DNA of 64,000 bases from Acidobacteria subdivision 2 bacterium RH1 MAG20. GTDB taxonomy: Bacteria > Acidobacteriota > Terriglobia > Terriglobales > Acidobacteriaceae. The stretch spans positions 100,095 to 164,094 of the forward strand of contig NFUO01000262.1 in the NCBI GenBank assembly GCA_002197545.1, in the 5' to 3' direction. Positions 16,669 to 25,385 of the stretch are shown piece by piece. Numbering within the stretch: the first letter of the stretch is position 1; each line of letters starts with the position of its first letter. A program made the translations under genes and the position numbers. The notes beneath the pieces were generated by a model, which had not been told where the DNA came from, did no database searches, and saw nothing but the letters and a program-made list of their open reading frames with translations.

Positions 16669-18789
16669 GTGAGACTAAGGGACATGCAGGCGGCAGCGAG
16701 CATTGGACTGTTGCTGATGAGTGTGAATATGCAACCGGCACTGGCGCAACAGACAAATCCGACCGCCCCGGCGCTTCCGCAGACGGTGGTGAATGATACG
16801 ACGGGGCAGGCCGGCTTGCCGCAGGCGCCGCCGTCGAAGCTGACCGAGCCGCTTTATCTGCGCGACACGGAGCATGATTATACGAATGCGAAGAGCCATT
16901 TATGGAGCCCGATTGCGCCCTATACGGCGACTGATGTGCCGCTGGCGCGGTTAGGGAATACGCCTTATCTGGATTCGCTGCTGAGGGATGGGAAGATTTA
17001 TCTGAGCCTTTCGGATGCGGTGACGCTGGCGCTCGAGAACAACTACGATATTGCGATTGCGCGGATCAACCTGGATATTGCAGATACGGACATTCTGCGG
17101 GCCAAGGCGGGTTCGTCGCTGCGTGGCGCTCCGGCGGGACTGGTGACGAACACGCTGGGAGGAACGAGCACGACGGTGACGCAAGGCGGCGGACCGGCAG
17201 GTCCGGGTGGGACATCGGGAGGGGCTGGCGGGGCTGGCGCGGGTGCATCCGGCCTGGTGCTGAGCACGAATGGCGGCGGACCACTGCCGGAGCAGCTCGA
17301 TCCGGTGCTGACCGGGAACCTGGAGTATGAGAACCTGAAACAGCTACAGAGCAATACATTGTTCAGCGGCGGACTTCCTCAGTTGACGACAAATACGGGA
17401 ACGTACAATTTTGGATATCAGCAGGGCTTTGTGACGGGTTCCTTGTTGAACGTGACGTTCAATAACTCGCGGGTGACTACGGACAATCCATTTTCGAGTT
17501 ATAGCCCGCTACTGAACTCGAACTTCCGGGCGCAGGTGACACAACATCTGTTGCAGGGGTTTGGCTGGGGAACGAACCGGCGCTTTATCGTGCAGGCAAA
17601 GAATGATCGCAGGATTACGGACTCGGCGTTTCGGCAGCAGGTGATTTATACGGTGAACCAGGTAGAGAACATCTACTGGGGACTGGTGAGCGCGTATGAG
17701 GACGAGCAGGCGAAGGAACGGGCACTGGCGCAAAGCACGCAACTGACGTCGGACAACCGGAGGCAGTTGGAGATTGGAACGCTGGCTCCGCTGGATGTGG
17801 TGAACTCCGACTCCGCTGTGGCGAGCGACAAGCAGGCGGTGGTCGCTTCAAAGTCGAACCTGGAGTATCAGCAGTTGATTATGAAGCAGGCAATTGCGCG
17901 GAATCTGAACGATCCGCAGCTTTCGAATGCGCCAGTGATTCCGACGGACCGTGTGAGCCTGGACCGTTTGCCTGAAGAGGATACGTCGGTCGAAGACCTG
18001 GTGAAAGAGGCTTACGCCAACAATCCGCAGATCGAGCAGGCGGTGTTGAACATGAAGAACAACGAGATCACCATCAAGGCAGAGAAGAACGGCCTGTTGC
18101 CGACGGTGGATGCGTATGCATTCTATGGCGGGAGCGGGCTGGGCGGTGCGCAGGGGCCGAATTATGCCTGCAACCCGTTCACTCCGCAACAAGCGCCGTG
18201 CCCTCCTGGCACTATTCCATCGATCAGCTACAGAAATACGTTTGGCAGCATGTTTGACAGCTCGAGTCCGGACAAAGGTGTTGGCGTAAATATCACCATT
18301 CCTCTACGGAACCGGACGGCGCAGGCAGACCAGGCCCGGTCGCAGATGGAGTACCGGCAGTCGCAGATGCGGTTGCAGCAGCTTTACACCCAGATTCGAG
18401 TTAGTGTCATCAATGGTCAGTATGCGTTGACCAATGACCGGGCTCAGGTGCAGGCGGCACAGGCCGGACGCGACTATGCGCTGCAGAGCCTGGATGCGGA
18501 GCAGAAGAAGTATAAGCTGGGCGCTTCGACATCAGCCAATGTCCTGCAGCAGGAGAGGAACCTTGCGATTGCAGAAAATACGCTGATCTCCGATACGGCG
18601 GCCTATGCGAAGGACAGAGCGGCTCTGTCGCAACTGTTGTCGAATACGCTGGATAAATATGGGATCAGCCTTGCGGATACGGCAAAAGGCGATGTGGCGC
18701 AGGCTCCGGTGATTCCGGGACTGACGGCACCGAAGCCTCCGGCCAAGGCGCAACCGATTGTGGTGAATCCTACTCCTCCTTCGCAGTAA
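16669..18789 (+). CDS. TolC-like outer-membrane efflux protein
   Basis: The 706-residue product has a signal peptide (AASIGLLLMSVNMQPALAQQ). Two outer-membrane-factor (OEP) repeats follow: SLSDAVTLALENNYDIAIAR, and later DLVKEAYANNPQIEQAVLNM with VGVNITIPLRNRTAQADQAR. Long coiled helices (QLELGTLAPLDVVNSDSAVA-like, and EQKKYKLGASTSANVLQQER) are typical TolC tunnel helices. The family member exports drugs or other substrates with an inner-membrane pump. A Gly/Ala/Pro-rich insert at about residues 160-205 and a Pro-rich C-terminus make it longer than average. GTG 16669 has GGAGAG seven bases ahead. No pump or adaptor gene is adjacent. Confidence 0.88.
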   Translation: MRLRDMQAAASIGLLLMSVNMQPALAQQTNPTAPALPQTVVNDTTGQAGLPQAPPSKLTEPLYLRDTEHDYTNAKSHLWSPIAPYTATDVPLARLGNTPYLDSLLRDGKIYLSLSDAVTLALENNYDIAIARINLDIADTDILRAKAGSSLRGAPAGLVTNTLGGTSTTVTQGGGPAGPGGTSGGAGGAGAGASGLVLSTNGGGPLPEQLDPVLTGNLEYENLKQLQSNTLFSGGLPQLTTNTGTYNFGYQQGFVTGSLLNVTFNNSRVTTDNPFSSYSPLLNSNFRAQVTQHLLQGFGWGTNRRFIVQAKNDRRITDSAFRQQVIYTVNQVENIYWGLVSAYEDEQAKERALAQSTQLTSDNRRQLEIGTLAPLDVVNSDSAVASDKQAVVASKSNLEYQQLIMKQAIARNLNDPQLSNAPVIPTDRVSLDRLPEEDTSVEDLVKEAYANNPQIEQAVLNMKNNEITIKAEKNGLLPTVDAYAFYGGSGLGGAQGPNYACNPFTPQQAPCPPGTIPSISYRNTFGSMFDSSSPDKGVGVNITIPLRNRTAQADQARSQMEYRQSQMRLQQLYTQIRVSVINGQYALTNDRAQVQAAQAGRDYALQSLDAEQKKYKLGASTSANVLQQERNLAIAENTLISDTAAYAKDRAALSQLLSNTLDKYGISLADTAKGDVAQAPVIPGLTAPKPPAKAQPIVVNPTPPSQ

Positions 18790-18811
18790 GAGGGTTGAGT
18801 TTGAAAGGGGT

Positions 18812-18837
18812 CCGGGCTTTGGCTCGGGCTTTTTTTT
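18812..18837 (+). terminator. Rho-independent terminator after the TolC-like gene
   Basis: CCGGGC (18812-18817) pairs with GCTCGG (18822-18827), including one G-U pair, over a TTTG loop. The stem is followed by GC and a run of eight Ts (18830-18837). It lies 22 bases after the stop codon. Confidence 0.75.
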
Positions 18838-19006
18838 GCTTTTCAAAGAAGATACGGAGAGGCGATACATTCCTGCTTGTTGGTAATGGCCCTTTGCCAC
18901 TCGGAAGCGAGTGTGCCTGCAAAAAAAAATAAAAGGGACAGTTCTATTGGTGGCTGTGCCGGTGTAAGCTTTTGGCTACCCGGCCCAGCTTCAAAAGAGG
19001 TGAAAG

Positions 19007-20167
19007 ATGAAAAAGTCTGGTCTTGTCCTCGGGTCCATTGTGTTTGTCACTCTGATCTTTTATTTGCTTGCATATTATTTTTTGCCACCGCCTCCGCCAT
19101 CGGCTGCCCTGGTGGCCCTTTTTGCAGCGATTGCGATCGTTCTGGTGTGGGCTTTGCAGTGGGCATTTCGAAAGATGGGTTCAAAAAAATCCAGCCGTTT
19201 GCTGTTGTTGTGGGTTGCGGGTCAGTTGGTGTTGCTCTGCTGCCATCCGGCTCATGCAGCGGTCCAGCGAATGAGCGTGGCCTGCAAATTTGCCACCGGT
19301 CCGCGCGCAGGCACAACCCAGTATTTTGTGACTTCATCGGAAGTCGCCGTGGGAGACCCATGCCAGGATGGAGCTGGCAGTGAGGGATATATCAGCGCTG
19401 CCCGCGCTATTGGGAATTCCTCCAGTCCTAGCGACGAGGCCCCTAGCTCTGTGGCTCCGAATGATTCCGCACCTGCCGCAGCCGCACCAGCACCCTCTGA
19501 AGCTGCACCACCACCTCCATCACCGGCTCCTCCTTCTGTCGTGGCGGATTTGGGGCCTCCGATGCCCCGCGTTACTGGAACGGCGGTCCTGTTGCGACGT
19601 CAGCAGGAGGAGCAGGGATACGGACTTTATAGTTACGCGTTGTTGACCCACCGTCCCCAAGAGAGCGAGCTGCCCAAGTATCGAGCTTTTTTAATGGCAT
19701 TGGTCGGACTGCCTACTGCGAAGGAGGTCGGCGGATATGTGCGGAGGACTCGGATCAACATCACCTATTTCCCGTTGACTTCGTCTCCTGACGATTGGGA
19801 CGCTCTCACCGTTCATGGGAGGGTGGAGTATGTGCTCGTCCATTATGATTACGCTCGCGGAGCGGTGATGTTGGCGAGCCTTCCGGAGCGGATAGGAGCT
19901 GGACCCGTAATTGTGTCTGTCCTTAAACCTTTGAGCGCTGATCAACATCCTCATCCGGTATTGGTGCAGGACTTAAGTAAAGCCCAACCAGTTTTGATGT
20001 CGGACTATGTGGCAGAGTTCGTAGATCAGGCGGCACAAGACCACTTTTGGGAAGAAAAGACATTGCAGGTGTTCTCGTTACATCTGAGAAATTTTTTGGA
20101 GACTGCAGCAGTTGGATTGGGCATGAGCAAAGTTGCTGTCAACGGATGGGTTCATGAGGATAAATAG
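19007..20167 (+). CDS. Unknown membrane/secreted protein with proline-rich linker
   Basis: I do not recognise a family for this 386-residue protein. Two hydrophobic helices lie at about residues 5-27 (VLGSIVFVTLIFYLLAYYFL) and 34-53, and a third, signal-like stretch at 63-85 (LLLLWVAGQLVLLCCHPAHA). A short Cys-containing domain follows (CKFATGPRAGTTQYFVTSSE, DPCQDGAGSEGYI). Next comes a long Ala/Pro/Ser linker (about 140-185) and a soluble C-terminal domain beginning GYGLYSYALLTHRPQESELP. The start has AGGTGAAAG directly ahead. The C-terminal domain is probably periplasmic. It stands alone between a terminator and the next gene. Confidence 0.7.
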   Translation: MKKSGLVLGSIVFVTLIFYLLAYYFLPPPPPSAALVALFAAIAIVLVWALQWAFRKMGSKKSSRLLLLWVAGQLVLLCCHPAHAAVQRMSVACKFATGPRAGTTQYFVTSSEVAVGDPCQDGAGSEGYISAARAIGNSSSPSDEAPSSVAPNDSAPAAAAPAPSEAAPPPPSPAPPSVVADLGPPMPRVTGTAVLLRRQQEEQGYGLYSYALLTHRPQESELPKYRAFLMALVGLPTAKEVGGYVRRTRINITYFPLTSSPDDWDALTVHGRVEYVLVHYDYARGAVMLASLPERIGAGPVIVSVLKPLSADQHPHPVLVQDLSKAQPVLMSDYVAEFVDQAAQDHFWEEKTLQVFSLHLRNFLETAAVGLGMSKVAVNGWVHEDK

Positions 20168-20266
20168 ATTCTGAGGAAGGATTCCGCTACGTGGCTACGT
20201 CGGTTCCTAATTCTCTGAGATGCGAGCTTTGGCTTGATTTCTCCTGGGTGCTCTAAACTTAAGGCT

Positions 20267-22381
20267 ATGAGTGAAAAGAAGAATTCTTTGGAGCAAGCGG
20301 CTTCAGCTTATCTGCGGTCGGCGATGCATCAACCGGTAGATTGGCAAGAGTGGGGTCCGGCGGCGTTTGCACTGGCGCAGGCTGAGGACAAGCCGATCCT
20401 GCTGGATATTGGCGCAGTGTGGTGCCACTGGTGTCATGTGATGGACCGCGAGTCTTATGAAAATGCGGAGACGGCGAAGGTCATCAATGAACATTTCGTC
20501 GCGGTGAAGGTAGATCGCGACGAGCGGCCTGATGTGGACACGCGGTATCAGGCGGCGGTGTCATCGATCAGCGGACAGGGTGGATGGCCGTTGACGGCGT
20601 TTCTTACCCCTGAGGGCAAGCCTTATTTTGGAGGGACTTATTTCCCGCCGCAGGACCAGCATGGCCGTCCGGGATTCCAGCGGGTTCTGCTGACGATGGC
20701 GGAAGCTTTTGAGAAGCAGCGGGAGCAGGTGAATGAGTCGGCGGCGAGTGTGATTGCGGCGATTGAGCATAACGAGTCATTCATGGGCAAGGCAGCCGAT
20801 CCGGGGCCGGAGCTGGTGGCGAAGCTGGTGGAGTCGGCGGTGAAGCAGTTCGATGCGCGGTCGGGTGGGTTTGGGTCGCAGCCTAAATTTCCACACTCGG
20901 GCGCGATTGATTTGTTGCTGGATGTAACTTCGCGCGGTGCGGGTAATGAGGCGGCGAAGACGGCGGCGATGGTCACGTTGCAGAAGATGGCGCAAGGGGG
21001 AATCTATGACCATCTGGCGGGCGGGTTTCATCGCTACTCGGTCGATGAGCAGTGGGTAGTGCCACATTTCGAGAAGATGGCCTATGACAATAGCGAGTTG
21101 CTGAAGAACTATGTCCACGCGTACCAGAGCTACGTGCAGCCGGAGTCTGCGCGGGTGGCGCGGGAGGTGATCCGGTGGATCGATGAGTGGCTGAGCGATC
21201 GGGAGCGGGGCGGCTTTTATGCTTCGCAGGATGCCGACTTTTCGCTGGATGACGATGGGGACTATTTCACATGGACGAGGGATGAAGCGGCTGCGGTGTT
21301 GGCTGCCGAGGAGATGGCGATTGCCGGCGCTTACTACGACATCGGCGAGATTGGGGACATGCATCACAATCCGCTGAAAAATGTGCTGCACGTTCGAGTG
21401 GCGCTGGAGGATGTGGCGCGGTCGAATAGCGTGACGGTTGAGGTGGCGCGGGAACGGTTGGCTTCGGCGAAGGGAAAGCTGTATGCGGCCCGGTTGAAGC
21501 GGTCAACTCCTTATGTAGATAAGACGGTGTATGTGGCGTGGAACGGGATGCTGATCTCGGCTTATTTAGAGGCCGGGCGCGTTCTGGATCTGCCGGAGGT
21601 GAAGGCGTTTGCGCTGAAGTCTCTGGACAGGGTGTTGCGTGAGGCGTGGGATGCCACTACGGGAATGGCGCATGTGGTGGCTTACGGCGAGACCGGTGGG
21701 AGCGGTGCTCGGGTGGCTGGGGTGTTGGATGACTATGTGTTTGTGGGCCATGCCGCTCTCGATGCCTGGGAGGCGACCGGCGAGATGCGGTACTACGCTG
21801 CTGCGGAGCAGATCGCGGCGAGTGCGGTTGCGCGGTTCTATGACAAGACTGGCCTGGCGTTTTTTGATACTGAGGCTCCGGCGGAGGGAGAGGTGCGACT
21901 GGGCGCCTTGGTGACGCGCCGCAAGCCGTTGCAGGATTCACCTACTCCAGCTGCGAATCCGGTGGCTGCGGCTCTGCTGCTGCGGCTGGCGGCGTTGAAT
22001 GATCGTGAGGAGTATGCGGTGATGGCGCTGGAGGCTCTGGAGACCTTTGCCGGAGTGGTGGAGCACTTTGGACTTTATGCCGCGAGCTATGGCTTAGCGT
22101 TGCAGCGACTATTGCTAGGGACGGTGCAGGTTTGCGTAATTGGCGATGATGATGAGGCACGGCGGCTGGAGGCTGTGGCACTGGCCCGATATGCGGTGAA
22201 CAAGAGCGTGGTTCGGCTGCGAAAGGAGCAGTTGAGTGCGCTGCCTCCGGCGTTGGCGGAGACTCTGCCTCACCTGCCGGGGATCGACGGGAGTGTTGCG
22301 GTGATTTGCACGGGCAGGGGCTGCCTGCCGCCGGTGCGGACGGTGGATGAGTTGATTGCGGCGATGAATCAGGCGTTGTAG
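20267..22381 (+). CDS. YyaL-type thioredoxin-domain protein (DUF255, SPATA20 family)
   Basis: The 704-residue product has an N-terminal thioredoxin-like domain with WCHWC (Cys53, Cys56) inside DIGAVWCHWCHVMDRESYEN. The family signature VKVDRDERPDVDTRYQAAVS and GGWPLTAFLTPEGKPYFGGT follow. An (alpha/alpha)6 barrel resembling N-acylglucosamine 2-epimerase follows (QGGIYDHLAGGFHRYSVDEQ, WVVPHFEKMAYDNSELL). The family is widespread and its biochemical role is not settled; redox or sugar-related functions have been proposed. ATG 20267 fits the family start. A longer frame to 20234 adds nothing conserved. Confidence 0.93.
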   Translation: MSEKKNSLEQAASAYLRSAMHQPVDWQEWGPAAFALAQAEDKPILLDIGAVWCHWCHVMDRESYENAETAKVINEHFVAVKVDRDERPDVDTRYQAAVSSISGQGGWPLTAFLTPEGKPYFGGTYFPPQDQHGRPGFQRVLLTMAEAFEKQREQVNESAASVIAAIEHNESFMGKAADPGPELVAKLVESAVKQFDARSGGFGSQPKFPHSGAIDLLLDVTSRGAGNEAAKTAAMVTLQKMAQGGIYDHLAGGFHRYSVDEQWVVPHFEKMAYDNSELLKNYVHAYQSYVQPESARVAREVIRWIDEWLSDRERGGFYASQDADFSLDDDGDYFTWTRDEAAAVLAAEEMAIAGAYYDIGEIGDMHHNPLKNVLHVRVALEDVARSNSVTVEVARERLASAKGKLYAARLKRSTPYVDKTVYVAWNGMLISAYLEAGRVLDLPEVKAFALKSLDRVLREAWDATTGMAHVVAYGETGGSGARVAGVLDDYVFVGHAALDAWEATGEMRYYAAAEQIAASAVARFYDKTGLAFFDTEAPAEGEVRLGALVTRRKPLQDSPTPAANPVAAALLLRLAALNDREEYAVMALEALETFAGVVEHFGLYAASYGLALQRLLLGTVQVCVIGDDDEARRLEAVALARYAVNKSVVRLRKEQLSALPPALAETLPHLPGIDGSVAVICTGRGCLPPVRTVDELIAAMNQAL

Positions 22382-22424
22382 GTGTGCGGTCGTTTATGCT
22401 GGGGAGCTATGAAGGGAGAGTGAT

Positions 22425-22685
22425 ATGCGGTGTACTCATCTAAATCAGATTCAGAAGGTCAAGCCGTCATCGCGAGGCTGTGAGGATTGTTTGAAGATTG
22501 GGGGAACGTGGGTGCATCTGCGGATGTGCATGATCTGCGGGCATGTGGGGTGCTGCGATTCCTCCCCCCATCGCCATGCTACGGCGCATTTTCACGCGAC
22601 GAAGCACCCGATCATGCGCTCTGTGGAGCCGGGAGAGGACTGGGGTTGGTGCTATGTCGATGAGATCGAGGTCGATGCCGACTGA
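22425..22685 (+). CDS. UBP-type zinc finger protein
   Basis: This 86-residue protein is essentially one ZnF-UBP domain. The metal ligands seen are CTHL, GCEDCLKIGGTWVHLRMC, MICGHVGCCDSSPHRHATAH and FHATKHPI, ending with GEDWGWCYVDE. In eukaryotes the fold binds the C-terminus of ubiquitin; stand-alone bacterial versions are common in Actinobacteria and Acidobacteria and their partner is unknown. GGGAGAG precedes the ATG. It sits 43 bases after the YyaL-type gene, on the same strand. Confidence 0.88.
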   Translation: MRCTHLNQIQKVKPSSRGCEDCLKIGGTWVHLRMCMICGHVGCCDSSPHRHATAHFHATKHPIMRSVEPGEDWGWCYVDEIEVDAD

Positions 22686-22766
22686 GCCGCTCCGAGTGTT
22701 GCTGATTCGGCAGAGGAGCTGAGTTTGCTATGCTGGGCTCACCCTTTGAAAGAGAGTGAGTATCCA

Positions 22767-22988
22767 ATGTCAGAAGAAGTTGTGAAGATTACTGTTCGCC
22801 CTAACGGTCCGTTGCGGGTGGAAGGTCCTATTGTGTTGACGGATGCCGATGGCAAGGAGTGGGACTTGACGGGCAAACCTGCGGTTTCCCTTTGCCGATG
22901 TGGAGCGAGCGAGAAGCGTCCGTTCTGCGATGGATCGCATAACAGGATTGGCTTCCAGTGCTCGGCCAGTCCGGCACTTCTTACCTAA
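22767..22988 (+). CDS. CDGSH-type iron-sulfur protein
   Basis: The 73-residue product contains the CDGSH motif CRCGASEKRPFCDGSHNRIG with three Cys and one His for a [2Fe-2S] cluster. The N-terminal EVVKITVRPNGPLRVEGPIV and WDLTGKPAVSL are usual for small bacterial members. It probably serves in electron transfer or Fe-S handling in the cytoplasm. The last residues (QCSASPALLT) differ from the usual basic tail, and the gene stops about 20 bases before an inverted-repeat element. This may reflect insertion of that element into the 3' end. Confidence 0.88.
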   Translation: MSEEVVKITVRPNGPLRVEGPIVLTDADGKEWDLTGKPAVSLCRCGASEKRPFCDGSHNRIGFQCSASPALLT

Positions 22989-23006
22989 ATACCGGCAACG
23001 CAAAAG

Positions 23007-23133
23007 GAATCGGCCACGGATTGCAGGGATAAAAACGGGTTTAAAACATATTGTTCCTGAGAACAGATTGCTCTGTATGGTTGAGTTTTCATTGTTTTGA
23101 TCCGTGCTTATCCGCGTAATCCGTGGTCGATTT
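23007..23133. repeat. REP/MITE-like element with 34-bp imperfect inverted repeats
   Basis: The left arm (23007-23040) and the reverse complement of the right arm (23100-23133) agree at roughly 27 of 34 positions, with shared blocks AATCG, CCACGGATT and GGATAA. The 59-bp centre is AT-rich. It is a GGATT-type dispersed palindrome sitting between the CDGSH gene and the next hydrolase. A related single unit (ACCGATGAACACCGATTTAG) occurs at about 25948-25968. Confidence 0.55.
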
Positions 23134-23178
23134 GTATTTCGGATTTCGAAGGGCTATTTCACTTTGAGGTAAGTCACT

Positions 23179-25329
23179 ATGAATCTCCGCCGATGGTTTG
23201 CCGTAATGCTTTGTGGGTTTGTGTTGTCTGTAGTCTCGGGAGCGCAGGAGATGTCGCAGAAGCCTGTCGATCCTGTTGCGATTACAGTGCCGTCGAGCAC
23301 ACTAAATGAATACGTTGGCGAGTATCGGGAGAGCGCGGAGCCGGATGTGCCTAACTCGGTTTATATCGAGGGCGACAAGTTATATATCGAGGGCGAACGG
23401 ATGGCGCGGTCGGAGTTGCGCGCGGAGTCTGCGGACCATTTTTTTGCGCCGGGCTCGGTGATGCGGGTGGAGTTTGCGCGGGACTCTAGTGGGAAGGTTT
23501 CGTCCTTGAGGATGACATATGGGCCGAACATTGAGGAAAATATGGAACGGTTCAGCGATGTGGGGGTGCGGCTGAACCATTTTCGAGATTACTCGCGCCA
23601 GGTGGTGATGATTCCCATGCGCGATGGGGTGAAGCTGCATGCGGTGATTCTGCGGCCGGTGGGGTCGGAGGACAGTGGCAAACCGCTGCCATTTTTAATG
23701 CAGCGAACGCCTTACGGCACGGACGAGAACAGTTCGGGGAGCGTCAACACAAGCAAGCCGGAGTTGGCGGCCAGCGGATACATCTTTGTGTATGCCGATA
23801 TTCGCGGGCGGTATGAGTCGGAGGGAAAATTCGTGATGAACCATCCTATCGTCGCGCATGTGACGAACAAGGACATCGACGAGACGACGGACACGCGGGA
23901 CACGATCGACTGGCTGCTGAAAAATATTCCGAACAACAATGGGCGTGTCGGCGTGCTGGGAGTGTCTTATCCGGGATTTCTGGCGATGATGGCAGGGATC
24001 GACGCGCATCCGGCGGTGAGGGCGATCTCTCCGCAGGCTCCGATGACGAATATCTGGATAGGAGATGATTTCTTTCATAACGGCGCGTTCCGTGAGACGT
24101 ATGGGTTCGATTATGTCCAGGAGCTGGAGGCGCAGAAGACCGATAAAGCCGTGGACAGCAAAGAGGACACCTACAATTTCTTCTTGCAGCATGTGAACTT
24201 TGCCGGAGCAGCGGAGAGCGCGCATATGAGCGATCTGCCTACGGCGAAGATTTTTCTGACACAACCGGCTTATACAAAGTTCTGGCAGGCCATGGCTGTG
24301 GAACCGCATTTGACCAAGGTCGAGGTCCCTACGCTGGAGGTTGGCGGCTGGTGGGACCAAGAGGACATGTGGGGAACTCAGGCAGAGTATGCGGCGTTGA
24401 AGCCCCATGATACGAAGCATGAAGTGTTTCTGGTGCTGGGGCCGTGGAACCATGGAGGATGGGTTCGGAGCACGCAGCATTTTGGGCCGCTGGACTTCGG
24501 CGCGTCTACGGGCGACCAATATCGGAAGACGATCGAGGCCCCGTTCTTCGAGAAATATTTGAAGGACCGAGCGGGCTTTACTCTGCGGGACACGGCGAGC
24601 TTTCGGACTGGCGTCAATCAGTGGGAACACTATGACGCGTGGCCGCCGAAGGTTGGCTTTCATACGGCGAAGCTGTATTTAACCAAACAGGGGTTGGGCT
24701 TTGATGCTCCCACTGGTGGCGGAGTTGCGGTTGCTTACGTGTCTGATCCGGCAGATCCGATCCCTTACCGGCATCGGCCTATTCAGTCGACTTATGGGGA
24801 AGGGTCGAAGTGGCGGCCCTGGCTGGTGGAAGATCAGCGGTTTGTTAGCGGGCGCAAAGATCTGGCTAATTTTTCTACTCCGGTGTTGGACAAGGATGTG
24901 ACCGTGACCGGGGACGTTATGGCAGACCTTTTCGCAGCGACGACGGGGAGCGATGCGGACTGGGTGGTGAAGCTGATTGATGTCTACCCGGACGATGCCC
25001 CGGGGAAGCTGGCTGGGTATCAGTTGATGATTGCGGATGAGATTTTTCGGGGACGGTATCTGAAGAGCTTCGAAAAGCCGGAAGCCTTAGTGTCGGGGAA
25101 GGTGACTGAATTTAAATGGAGTCTGCATGGAGTGGACCATACGTTTCTGAAGGGACACAAAATCACGGTGGAGGTACAGTCGAGCTGGTTTCCGCTGTAT
25201 GACCGGAATCCGCAGACGTTCGTGCCGAATATTATGAAGGCTCCGAAAGAGGCTTACAAGGCGCAGACGGAGACGATTTATGGGTCGGCGAAGTACCCAT
25301 CGCATCTTGAATTTTCGGTTCCGGAGTAG
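23179..25329 (+). CDS. Secreted CocE/NonD-family hydrolase (X-Pro dipeptidyl-peptidase S15-like)
   Basis: The 716-residue product has a signal peptide (MNLRRWFAVMLCGFVLSVVS then GAQ). A small beta domain follows (about 40-115, EYVGEYRESAEPDVPNSVYI), then an alpha/beta-hydrolase domain with the nucleophile Ser263 in GVSYPGFLAM. YADIRGRYESEGKF and the GPWNHGGW segment (candidate His) lie in the catalytic domain. The C-terminal jelly-roll typical of CocE/PepX covers the last 220 residues (DVMADLFAATTGSDADWVVK). Family members cleave Xaa-Pro peptides or acyl esters; the exact substrate cannot be read from sequence. GAGGTAAG precedes the ATG. Confidence 0.9.
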   Translation: MNLRRWFAVMLCGFVLSVVSGAQEMSQKPVDPVAITVPSSTLNEYVGEYRESAEPDVPNSVYIEGDKLYIEGERMARSELRAESADHFFAPGSVMRVEFARDSSGKVSSLRMTYGPNIEENMERFSDVGVRLNHFRDYSRQVVMIPMRDGVKLHAVILRPVGSEDSGKPLPFLMQRTPYGTDENSSGSVNTSKPELAASGYIFVYADIRGRYESEGKFVMNHPIVAHVTNKDIDETTDTRDTIDWLLKNIPNNNGRVGVLGVSYPGFLAMMAGIDAHPAVRAISPQAPMTNIWIGDDFFHNGAFRETYGFDYVQELEAQKTDKAVDSKEDTYNFFLQHVNFAGAAESAHMSDLPTAKIFLTQPAYTKFWQAMAVEPHLTKVEVPTLEVGGWWDQEDMWGTQAEYAALKPHDTKHEVFLVLGPWNHGGWVRSTQHFGPLDFGASTGDQYRKTIEAPFFEKYLKDRAGFTLRDTASFRTGVNQWEHYDAWPPKVGFHTAKLYLTKQGLGFDAPTGGGVAVAYVSDPADPIPYRHRPIQSTYGEGSKWRPWLVEDQRFVSGRKDLANFSTPVLDKDVTVTGDVMADLFAATTGSDADWVVKLIDVYPDDAPGKLAGYQLMIADEIFRGRYLKSFEKPEALVSGKVTEFKWSLHGVDHTFLKGHKITVEVQSSWFPLYDRNPQTFVPNIMKAPKEAYKAQTETIYGSAKYPSHLEFSVPE

Positions 25330-25385
25330 CTTTTTACATGGCGAACATGGACGGAGAATAAGGTGGCCTATTACGAGGAGGTGGG

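Noticed and set aside
23007..23133. CRISPR-like or tandem repeat
   Set aside because: Only two arms, in inverted orientation, with one spacer; a palindromic element fits better.
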